Shown here: piece after piece, positions 36,401 through 43,063 of the stretch
Numbering within the stretch: position 1 is the stretch's first letter
How the letters are laid out: every line of letters starts with the position of its first letter
Notes under the pieces: generated by a model
The model's input: only the letters and a program-made list of their open reading frames with translations
Database searches by the model: none
Told to the model about the DNA's origin: nothing
Made by a program: the position numbers and the translations under genes
Source: Methanocella_A sp049676595
Lineage (GTDB): Archaea > Halobacteriota > Methanocellia > Methanocellales > Methanocellaceae
Direction: 5' to 3'
Length of the DNA: 64,000 nt
NCBI RefSeq assembly: GCF_049676595.1
Contig: NZ_CP187259.1
Coordinates: forward strand, 434,001 to 498,000

Positions 36401-37774
36401 CGCTTACGGGTTTTCCATCCGGGCCCGGTGTTCTCGGCCACCGATGTGCTTGTGGTGGCGCCGGTCCAGCCGGTAGCCTCGTTCTCCGGCGCTCCGACGA
36501 CCGGGTTGGCCCCGCTCGCTGTCACCTTCGCAGATAGCTCGACAGGCCACGCGTCCTCGTGGCAGTGGGACTTCGGCGATTCTGCCTTCGGCTCTGCCAA
36601 CTCCACGGAGCAAAACCCTGCCCACGTGTATGCCAGCGCAGGCACCTATACGGTGACGCTGACGGCCATCAACGCGAACGGCACCAGCACCGTCCAGAGA
36701 AGTAATTATGTTACCGTGGTGGCTCCGACGCTGCCTGTTGCTGACTTCAGCGGTAATCCGACCGTTGGCCTGGCTCCGCTCGATGTCCAGTTTACCGACG
36801 CCTCTACTGGCTACGCGTCCTCGTGGGAGTGGGACTTCGGGGACGGCACTCCTAATAGTACCGAGCAGAGCCCTGTGCATCAGTATGTCAGCGCAGGCAC
36901 CTATGCGGTGACATTGACGGCCATCAACGCGAACGGCACCAGTACCGTGTACCGCGCCGGATATGTCACTGTGAACGCCCCCGAAGCCCTGGTAGCCGGC
37001 TTCACGGCGGACAGGATCAGCGGCGACGCCCCGCTCACCGTGAACTTCACTGACACGAGCTCGGGCTCTCCTGCTTCGTGGCAGTGGAACTTCGGAGACG
37101 GCAGCCCGAACAGCACGGAACAGAACCCTGCCCACACGTACACTACTCCGGGCCAGTATACGGTCAGGCTGGCCGTCACGAACAGCACAGGCGCCACAGC
37201 GGGCAACAGCACCCAGATCGAGGTGCGGGGGCCCGAAGAAGAGCCGACGTCATATACGCTCAGCCTGAGGCAGGGCTGGAACCTCGTCTCGTTCCCCGTG
37301 GTGAATACATCTCTCCAGGCAAGCAGCCTCCAGGAATCCGGGGTATTGATCGTGGCCTCGTACAACCGGACCACGGGAGATTACGACTCGTTCAACACCC
37401 AGGTCAGCCCGCTGACCTACGATATAACCCTGAGGACCGACGTCGGCTACTTCCTGTACTGTACCCGGGACACGTCCATCGAGGTCCTGGGTGAGACTCC
37501 CTCCCGGCGGAGTACGACGCTCTATCCCGGGTGGAACCTCGTGGGCTGGAGCTCCCTGACCAGTTCGGACGCTAAATCCGTCGTTGAAGAGCCTTCGCTC
37601 ACCGGCCGGCAGATCGTGGCAAAGTTCAACGCCACCACCGGCGACTACGACGCGTACGCCGAGGGTATCAGCCTCGACTCGTACAACTTCCCCATGGATC
37701 ATGGCACGAGCTACTTCGTGTACACTGATTCGGCGACATCGCAGACACTGTACTTCGAAACATTACACGATTAA
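33413..37774 (+). CDS. Giant secreted PKD/NHL beta-propeller surface protein
   Basis: 1453 residues from ATG 33413; an ATG at 33341 would add 24 residues ahead of the signal peptide (RISNLLAISWLLMGVFSISA). Order: NHL-type propeller (about 25-280), four PKD domains (about 285-620, each with SSWQWNFGDGS), an Ig-like FlgD-type module (about 625-700), a second NHL propeller with six YLYVADxxNxRVQVFDPAGAY blades (about 720-1010), three more PKDs (about 1015-1275), and two tandem beta modules (LRQGWNLVSFP; LYPGWNLVGWS). No membrane anchor. Probably an adhesin or S-layer component; the anchored protein 10 bp downstream may hold it. Confidence 0.92.
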   Translation: MRISNLLAISWLLMGVFSISAPAALASPGDVSLNLENSWNNAFLGAAHPMGLAIDQDDNVYFVDSEQSIVFKMTGSSAPVHLITDILTPQGVAVDAAGNLYVAGWSDFAVYRVDPSGTDETVYASEIWDPTSVALDSAGNVYVTDYSSNVVYKITGVETKETIGSGFLNPYGIAVDPASNVYVTNSGGDTVSRITPGGSTSTILSELSSPAGIAVHPAGHIFVADSATGQIHVITPDERHLTLNEGLNGPKGLAFDSSNNLYVLDNTGLRKYTVTVESSAPPTLPVAYFSADKTSGITPLSVQFTDASTGYASSWQWNFGDGSENSTSQNPAHTFSAPGTYTVTLTAINANGTSTMQKSNYITTIAPTLPAADFSANPTVGLAPLNVQFTDASTGYASSWQWNFGDGSPNSTSQSPLHQYVSPGTYTVTLTAINANGSSTLERPVYVNVIAPTLPVADFSADKTSGLAPLDVQFTDASTGYASSWQWNFGDGSPNSTSQNPEHTFSAPGTYTVTLTAINANGSSTLHRAGYVTAIAPTLPVADFSANPTVGLAPLNVQFTDASTGYASSWQWNFGDGSSNSTEQSPLHQYASAGSYAVTLTAINANGSSTLQRPAYVTAGTPVVPAVSASAAQVYEGPDTRVDISYTLTNIRGGNALITVTDSLDQAVWSKYNGAQAAGHHSETWGGTYLDGTSVPDGQYTVKVSVDNETWGVTGIAGTDNSHFDYPYCAEVDGFGNVYVSDFGNQRVQVFDQAGAYVRTLGTTGSTGSDNSHFNGPRGLAVNGSGYLYVADVYNYRVQVFDPAGAYVKTVGTTGVSGTGNDAFTNPYAVAVNGSGYLYVADTFNHRVQVFDPAGAYLRTLGVTGTAGADNGHFNYPVDIAIDADDNLYVSDNYNRRVQVFDPAGAYVMTMGTTGVSGSDDSHFADPAGIALDGSGNVYVVEKANNRVQVFDAAGAYLSTMGTTGSAGSDDSRFNAPSGVAATGSGRIYVTDSGNNRLRVFHPGPVFSATDVLVVAPVQPVASFSGAPTTGLAPLAVTFADSSTGHASSWQWDFGDSAFGSANSTEQNPAHVYASAGTYTVTLTAINANGTSTVQRSNYVTVVAPTLPVADFSGNPTVGLAPLDVQFTDASTGYASSWEWDFGDGTPNSTEQSPVHQYVSAGTYAVTLTAINANGTSTVYRAGYVTVNAPEALVAGFTADRISGDAPLTVNFTDTSSGSPASWQWNFGDGSPNSTEQNPAHTYTTPGQYTVRLAVTNSTGATAGNSTQIEVRGPEEEPTSYTLSLRQGWNLVSFPVVNTSLQASSLQESGVLIVASYNRTTGDYDSFNTQVSPLTYDITLRTDVGYFLYCTRDTSIEVLGETPSRRSTTLYPGWNLVGWSSLTSSDAKSVVEEPSLTGRQIVAKFNATTGDYDAYAEGISLDSYNFPMDHGTSYFVYTDSATSQTLYFETLHD

Positions 37775-37784
37775 GGTGAAAACA

Positions 37785-38525
37785 ATGAAAAATACCATAT
37801 TTAGGCTGGCAGCAGTTCTACCAGCATTGATAATTTGTGCCATACTCTTAACGTCGGCAGCTTATGCTCAATCGGTGCCCCTCTTCATCTCCGGGCACGT
37901 GACAGTCAACGGCCAGGCCGTTCAAGGAGCCAGCGTCTCGGCAGGCAACTCGCACACCACCACGGACGGCAGCGGTTTCTACCAGCTGTCCCCCTCCGTT
38001 GCGAACGGTTCGGGCATCACCGTGACCGCCAGCTACGATGGCCACCAGCAGTCCAGCTCTGTCACCCAGAACATGCAGGGCAGCGCCACAGCGGACTTTG
38101 CCATAACGTACTCCACTGCCACCCCGACTCCGACGCCGGCTCCGACCGCCACCCCCACCGCTACCCCTGCCCCGACACCTGCCCCTACTTCGGCTCCGTC
38201 GGGCGGCGGAGGGACCTCCGGGGTGACAGTGCCCACTATAATACCGACCGTGGCCACAAACCTGACCAAAAACATGACCGGCAACACGTCCGCGAACGCG
38301 CCGGTGAATACGACCTTACCTTCGGCAGGCACTAACGTCACGGCGACACCGGAGCCGAGCCAGATCGTACACCCGGCACCTGATCAGACCGCGACGGCTG
38401 CTCCGGCGCCTGGACCTGGCCTGCCCGGCTGGTTCGGCCAGGCGCTGCCCTACTTATTAGTGCTCCTGCTGATGATCGCGGCCGGCACTACCGGGTACTA
38501 CCTGGGCAAGAGGGCCAGAAAGTAA
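37785..38525 (+). CDS. Surface protein with Ig-like domain, Thr/Pro stalk and C-terminal anchor
   Basis: 246 residues. Signal peptide IFRLAAVLPALIICAILLTS is followed by a carboxypeptidase-regulatory-like domain (FISGHVTVNGQAVQGASVSA, TTDGSGFYQLS), an extended Thr/Pro/Ala stalk (ATPTPTPAPTATPTATPAPT and onward), N-glycosylation sites and a membrane helix (LPYLLVLLLMIAAGTTGYYL) with a basic tail. A ribosome site aaggtg precedes ATG 37785, only 10 bp after the giant PKD gene. The pair is presumably co-transcribed and works together at the cell surface. Confidence 0.82.
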   Translation: MKNTIFRLAAVLPALIICAILLTSAAYAQSVPLFISGHVTVNGQAVQGASVSAGNSHTTTDGSGFYQLSPSVANGSGITVTASYDGHQQSSSVTQNMQGSATADFAITYSTATPTPTPAPTATPTATPAPTPAPTSAPSGGGGTSGVTVPTIIPTVATNLTKNMTGNTSANAPVNTTLPSAGTNVTATPEPSQIVHPAPDQTATAAPAPGPGLPGWFGQALPYLLVLLLMIAAGTTGYYLGKRARK

Positions 38526-38533
38526 ACTGGCAC

Positions 38534-38549
38534 GGGGCCCTTGGGCCCC
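38534..38549 (+). terminator. GC-rich hairpin after the surface-protein operon
   Basis: GGGGCCC (38534-38540) and GGGCCCC (38543-38549) form a near-perfect palindrome 9 bp after the stop. No T run follows directly, so termination is only plausible. Confidence 0.4.
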
Positions 38550-38680
38550 GCCTTACCATTATATTGCCGTTTCCTGGCTTACCTGCGAAGCTAATCCGGG
38601 CACCCTCTCTTTTCGTGTTACCGAAGGATTTTATAATCTCCCCGTCGTTAAATAAGCAGGTAGCTTAACGCTGATCACCC

Positions 38681-39832
38681 ATGACGATCGTTTCTCTCGT
38701 TAAAAACGCCGACCCGGCCAGAGCTCTCAAGGACGCGCTGGAGCTCATCGGCGGCCTGGACCTAAGCGGCACCGTACTCATAAAACCTAATCTTAGCTGT
38801 GCCCGCCCCTCCGGCAGCGGCCTGGTCACCAACGTGGAAGTCGTCAAGGCGGTGGTCGAGATGGTGGCGGCCAAGGGCGCGAAGCCGATCGTGGGCGACC
38901 TGCCCATCCTCGGGTGGGATGCGGAAACGGTCTTCGACGAGACCGGCATCAGGGCCATCGAGAAGGCGGGCGGAGAGCTGGTCGACTGGCGGAACAACCA
39001 CGTGGAAATCCAGCTCCAGGAAGCCGGAGTCCTGAAGAAGGTCCGGATCGCCAGGCCCGCCATCGAGGCCGACTACATCATCAACGTGCCCGTGCTCAAG
39101 CACCACTTCTTCACTCACGTCTCCGGGGCCATGAAGAACCTGTTCGGCCTGGTCGAGCCCGACTTCCGGCCCCTGGTCCACGTGCTCGGGCTGGACGAGC
39201 CGCTGGTTGATTTGTACGAGTTCCTCCGCCCCAAAGTAGTGCTCAACGTCTTAGATGCGACTTACATAGCCCAGTCCGTCAGGCCTTCGGGACCATATTA
39301 CGGGCCTACCGCGGCCCGGTCGGTCACAAAGCTCAACATGATGGCCGTCAGCCGGGACGCGGTGGCGCTGGATGCCACTGCGGCGAGGATGATCCGGGTA
39401 GACCCGGAGGCGGTCGAGATGGTCCGCCTGGCGGCAGGCCGGGGCCTCGGCACCCTGAACCCCCAGACCATCGGCAACGCCCGGGGCGCCACCCTCCGCA
39501 TAAAGAGATCGCCCCTGGGCCGCATCCTGCCCTACGCCCAGAACGCCTGGTCCAGCGAGCGCTTTAACCGCATCTCCCACCCTCTCGTGAGGCGCATGTA
39601 CGGCGACGACGTGGTCACCTTAAAAGACGCCCGCCAGGAAATGGACCGCGCCGACCCGACGAACATCGTCGTGGCCGGGGCCTGCAAACGCTGCGGCCTG
39701 TGCACCAGCGCCTGTCCCGTCAAAAACATCACACTATCCGGCAGCCGCCCCATCATGGGGGACAAGTGCATCAAGTGCTTCATCTGCGTGGAGATATGCC
39801 CGGACGGGGCTTTAGCAATTGAGCGGAAGTAG
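38681..39832 (+). CDS. DUF362 protein with C-terminal 2x[4Fe-4S] ferredoxin domain
   Basis: 383 residues. Residues 1-290 are DUF362 (LIKPNLSCARPSGSGLVTNV; VPVLKHHFFTHVSGAMKNLF; DAVALDATAARMI). Residues about 325-383 carry two ferredoxin motifs, CKRCGLCTSACP and CIKCFICVEICP, for two [4Fe-4S] clusters. The family occurs with electron-transfer or cofactor-maturation functions in anaerobes, but the reaction is not established. A TATA-like attttataatc near 38627 fits its promoter. Cytoplasmic; alone on its transcript. Confidence 0.88.
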   Translation: MTIVSLVKNADPARALKDALELIGGLDLSGTVLIKPNLSCARPSGSGLVTNVEVVKAVVEMVAAKGAKPIVGDLPILGWDAETVFDETGIRAIEKAGGELVDWRNNHVEIQLQEAGVLKKVRIARPAIEADYIINVPVLKHHFFTHVSGAMKNLFGLVEPDFRPLVHVLGLDEPLVDLYEFLRPKVVLNVLDATYIAQSVRPSGPYYGPTAARSVTKLNMMAVSRDAVALDATAARMIRVDPEAVEMVRLAAGRGLGTLNPQTIGNARGATLRIKRSPLGRILPYAQNAWSSERFNRISHPLVRRMYGDDVVTLKDARQEMDRADPTNIVVAGACKRCGLCTSACPVKNITLSGSRPIMGDKCIKCFICVEICPDGALAIERK

Positions 39833-39881
39833 CGCCTTCGGCGCATAGTTTAACTATCCGGTGTAAGTAGCGCCTTCGGCG
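39827..39881 (+). repeat. Pair of 17-bp direct repeats with a small hairpin
   Basis: AAGTAGCGCCTTCGGCG lies at 39827-39843 and 39865-39881. The first copy includes the DUF362 stop codon (TAG) and forms the GCGCC-TTC-GGCGC hairpin. The second copy could be a duplicated transcript end. Confidence 0.55.
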
Positions 39882-39981
39882 AGTGCTACCATTAAATAAA
39901 AAGCTACTAACCTATAACCAACCTGCAAAGACTAACCAGCGTAACAGAGATAATCGTCATAAAGTAGTTTAGGTGGCACAA

Positions 39982-40539
39982 ATGCGCTTCATCGTCATCG
40001 ACGGGCTGGACGGCTCGGGCAAGGATACCCAGGCCAGGCTGCTAAAAGAGTACTTTTCCAGGAACGGCAATGGCGTTATCATCCGGGCTCACCCTGCACA
40101 GGACAACCGCCTCGGCAGGATCTCCAAAAAGGCGCTGATGCGGCAAGGCCAGCTCATGCGCATGGTCGCCACTCTGTTCTATGGCTTCGACGTCATCCGG
40201 TCGATCCTGCTCTACTGCAAAAAGGACAATACCGTGATCTTCGTCCGGTACATCATGGCCTCCGCCTACCTGCCCCGGCCGATCATCAGGCCTGTCTACG
40301 CTATCGTCAGCAGACTGCTGCCCACCTCGGACGAGATGTTCTTTTTAGACGTCGCCCCCGAAGAGGCGCTGCGCAGAGTCAAGGCCCGGGGCGAAGCAGA
40401 GGAGATGTTCGAGACCCTGCCCCACATGGAAAAAGTGCGCGGGAGAGCCATGCTTATTACAAAAGACTGGAAAGTCGTCGACGGCAACGGGCCGCCAGAG
40501 CAGGTCTTCCAGCGCATCCTTGACGGGCTGCAGCGATGA
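39982..40539 (+). CDS. Thymidylate kinase-like P-loop kinase
   Basis: 185 residues from ATG 39982; GTG at 39973 is possible. The P-loop is IDGLDGSGKDTQA (about 5-17), as in dTMP kinases, and the C-terminal LID-like region includes DVAPEEALRRVKARGEAEEM. The FVRYIMASAYLPRP motif replaces the usual DRY/DRW of dTMP kinase (the R is retained and Y follows), so substrate range may differ. It would phosphorylate a nucleoside monophosphate in the cytoplasm. Monocistronic. Confidence 0.75.
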   Translation: MRFIVIDGLDGSGKDTQARLLKEYFSRNGNGVIIRAHPAQDNRLGRISKKALMRQGQLMRMVATLFYGFDVIRSILLYCKKDNTVIFVRYIMASAYLPRPIIRPVYAIVSRLLPTSDEMFFLDVAPEEALRRVKARGEAEEMFETLPHMEKVRGRAMLITKDWKVVDGNGPPEQVFQRILDGLQR

Positions 40540-40551
40540 GTTCGGCGCCAG

Positions 40552-40708
40552 GCCGCCTTGTTCTTAGTTCGCAATATGCAAGGATTCCACCCTTCGGTCG
40601 CGTCGGCCCAAAGACGCAAGGACGCAAAGATTTTTCAGATAATTCTTTGCGCCCTTGCGCCCTTGCGTCTTTGCGATTTAACACCGAGGCCTCCCGGGGC
40701 CGGGCACT
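40552..40708. repeat. Hairpin element of CGCAAAG words, upstream of aroE
   Basis: The left arm ends with cgcaagg/cgcaaag words (40609-40630) and the right arm (40644-40675) has the inverse. Outer sequences GCCTTGTTCTTA on the left and CGATTTAAC...CCGAGG...CGGGC on the right match those of the element at 42921-43040. It occupies most of the gap between the dTMP kinase-like gene and aroE. Confidence 0.75.
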
Positions 40709-40804
40709 GCGCTTGCCTTTCTACTCCTTTCCAGCCTAAAAAGCGTGCAGCCCGGCCTTTTTTATCATCACATTTATCAGCCTTCAACCCTAACCTTTAA
40801 GCAT

Positions 40805-41614
40805 ATGATGACTATCTACGGCGTCGTCGGATACCCGGTCGAGCACAGTCTTTCCCCTGTGATGCACAACGCTGCGTTCAAGGCGCTGGACATGGACTGC
40901 GCTTACCACAAGTTCGAGGTGAAGGGCGAGCACCTGCAGGACGCTATCCTGGGGGCGAGGCACCTGGGCTTCGGGGGCCTGAACGTGACCATCCCCCACA
41001 AGGAGGCGGCCATCAGGATCATCGAGCCGGACCGTACCGCGCTGGAGATCGGCGCCGCCAACACCCTGGACTTCAGGCAGATGAAGGCCTTCAACACCGA
41101 CGCTGCCGGGGCGATCGATGCCCTGCGGGACAGCGGAGTGGAGCTCGATAACAAGGGCGTGCTGGTGCTGGGCGCGGGCGGGGCTGCGAGGGCGGTGGTC
41201 TACGGGCTGGCTAAGGCCGGGGCTACGGTGACCATCGCCAACCGCACTACCGCGAAGGCAGCGGACCTGGCCGCCTACATGCGCAGCTTCGGCTCCGTCT
41301 TCGGCACCAGCCTGGACAGCCTGGGAGAAAAGGTGAGAGCCGTGGACGTCATCATCAACACCACCCCGGTGGGCATGGGCTGGGAAGACAAGCCCATGGT
41401 GACAAGGGACATGCTCGACCGCAGCCAGACTGTGTTTGACCTGGTCTACAAGCCGCTGGAGACCCCCTTGCTCCGGGAAGCCCGGGCTGCCGGCGCCCGG
41501 ACCGTCGATGGCCTCTCGATGCTGGCGAGACAGGGCGCCAGGTCCTTCGAGATATGGACGGGTGTCAAGCCCCCGGTGGACATTATGGAGCGGAGCGCCA
41601 GGGATGCCCTTTAA
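40805..41614 (+). CDS. aroE: Shikimate dehydrogenase
   Basis: 269 residues from ATG 40805; ATG 40808 is the next codon. Substrate contacts are SLSPVMHN (15-22), the catalytic lysine in VTIPHK (K66) and Asp99 in FNTDAAG. The NADP loop is GAGGAAR (123-129). The protein reduces 3-dehydroshikimate with NADPH in aromatic amino-acid synthesis. Its 3' end overlaps tyrA by 11 bp, so the two are translated as a coupled unit. Confidence 0.96.
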   Translation: MMTIYGVVGYPVEHSLSPVMHNAAFKALDMDCAYHKFEVKGEHLQDAILGARHLGFGGLNVTIPHKEAAIRIIEPDRTALEIGAANTLDFRQMKAFNTDAAGAIDALRDSGVELDNKGVLVLGAGGAARAVVYGLAKAGATVTIANRTTAKAADLAAYMRSFGSVFGTSLDSLGEKVRAVDVIINTTPVGMGWEDKPMVTRDMLDRSQTVFDLVYKPLETPLLREARAAGARTVDGLSMLARQGARSFEIWTGVKPPVDIMERSARDAL

Positions 41615-42896
41615 AGCGCTGGTAGTCGGGGGCGGCGGTGACATGGGGCGGTGGTGCGCCCGCCTGCTGAAGCATGCCGGCTTCGAGGTCTGCATCAGCT
41701 CCCGGAGGGACGTCCGGCCGGTGGCGGAGGCCATGGGTGCAGGCGTCGCCAGTATCGAAGATGCAGGCCTGTTCGACGTGGTCATCCTCTCGGTACCCAT
41801 CGACGCAGTCGAAGCTATGGCGGCGCAGGCCGGCCCGAAGATGAAGCCCGGCTCGCTGCTGATGGACCTTTCGTCCCTGAAAAAAGGGCCGGTGGAGGCG
41901 ATGCTCAGGCACGCCTCCGAGAGCGTCGAGGTCCTCGGCGCCCACCCCCTCTTCGGCCCCGGGCTGGAAACGCTGGAAGGCCGGACTATCGTGGTGGTGC
42001 CCACCGGCAGATCGGGCCGGTGGCTGCCGATCATCCGGGACGTGTTCGAGACTGCCGGCGCCAGCGTCGAGGTCTCCACCCCGGAGGAGCACGATCGCAG
42101 GATGGCCATCGTCCAGGGCCTCACCCACTTTTTGTACCTCGGCTGGGGCAGGGCAATCCAGCGCCTGGGCATCGATCTCCGGGACCTGGAAGCTTACCGT
42201 ACTCCGGTTTACGGGATCACCGAGACCATAGCGGGCCGGGTGCTCTCCCAGAATCCCGAGCTGTATGCGCTCATCCAGTCGGGCCCGGACGTGGCGCCGG
42301 TCCGAAGGGCGTTCATCGAAGCCTGCTCGGAGCTTGCAGCCACGGTTGAAAAGGGAGACCTCCAGGCCTTCCGCGACGCGTTCTCGGCGGCCGCCCATCA
42401 TTACGGAGACCTGGAAGGCTCCAGGACCCGGTCGGAGCGTATCATCCGCATCGAGCAGGGCGAGCCGGCCGTGATCAAAAAGTCCGCCGGCCTCGAGCGT
42501 GCCTTCGTCCTCCCGGGAGGGCGGAAGATCTACGGCGTGATCAAAGACGTCCGCAGGGAGGACTTCACCCTCGAGACGCCCTCCGAAACGCTGGTGCTGC
42601 GCTACGATGCCGTTTCCCTGCTGGGCCCGGAAGGGCTGAGCAGCCTCAAAGACGGATCGCCGGCGATCGGCCGGGATATCCTCGTAAAGCTGCCCATCGG
42701 CGCCGACGCGAGGGTGCTGGGCTGGGTGCTCTCCCGGATCGACGGCGTCACCGGCGTCAGCCACGAAACCCACAACGCCATGAGTCCCGACCACGTGGTG
42801 TACCGGCTCACCGTAGACGTCCGTCCCGAAAGATCCGAGGACACCCTGCAGCGGGTGCTGGCTACTATTTGGGGTCTCGGGTACGAGGTAAAATAA
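41604..42896 (+). CDS. tyrA: Prephenate dehydrogenase with C-terminal regulatory-type domain
   Basis: 430 residues from ATG 41604. The N-terminal Rossmann part (ALVVGGGGDMGRWCARLLKH, then DVVILSVPIDAVE) and the helical dimer domain (HPLFGPG; LTHFLYLGWG) are TyrA-like; the enzyme oxidises prephenate to 4-hydroxyphenylpyruvate for tyrosine. The last roughly 130 residues (LPGGRKIYGVIKDVRREDFT and RLTVDVRPERSEDTLQRVL) form an added beta-rich/ACT-like unit, likely for control by product. No chorismate mutase is fused; that enzyme is separate at 45617. Overlaps aroE. Confidence 0.92.
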   Translation: MPFKALVVGGGGDMGRWCARLLKHAGFEVCISSRRDVRPVAEAMGAGVASIEDAGLFDVVILSVPIDAVEAMAAQAGPKMKPGSLLMDLSSLKKGPVEAMLRHASESVEVLGAHPLFGPGLETLEGRTIVVVPTGRSGRWLPIIRDVFETAGASVEVSTPEEHDRRMAIVQGLTHFLYLGWGRAIQRLGIDLRDLEAYRTPVYGITETIAGRVLSQNPELYALIQSGPDVAPVRRAFIEACSELAATVEKGDLQAFRDAFSAAAHHYGDLEGSRTRSERIIRIEQGEPAVIKKSAGLERAFVLPGGRKIYGVIKDVRREDFTLETPSETLVLRYDAVSLLGPEGLSSLKDGSPAIGRDILVKLPIGADARVLGWVLSRIDGVTGVSHETHNAMSPDHVVYRLTVDVRPERSEDTLQRVLATIWGLGYEVK

Positions 42897-42920
42897 GCAC
42901 AGAAAATTTTCGGCGACTGG

Positions 42921-43040
42921 TCGCCTTGTTCTTAAATCGCAAAGGCGCAAAGGCGCAAAGACGCAAAGGAATAACAGGAAAAACTTGGCGCCTTTGCGCC
43001 TTTGCGCCTTTGCGATTTAAAACCGAGTCTTCCGGGGACG
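42921..43040. repeat. Hairpin element of CGCAAAGG words, downstream of tyrA
   Basis: Four 8-bp words (cgcaaagg, cgcaaagg, cgcaaaga, cgcaaagg) at 42937-42969 face inverse copies at about 42990-43017. The flanks TCGCCTTGTTCTTAAA and CGATTTAAAACCGAG...GGGGACGGGC match the element at 40552-40708. The aroE-tyrA pair thus lies between two related elements in the same orientation. Confidence 0.78.
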
Positions 43041-43063
43041 GGCGTTACGATAGCGTGACATTT

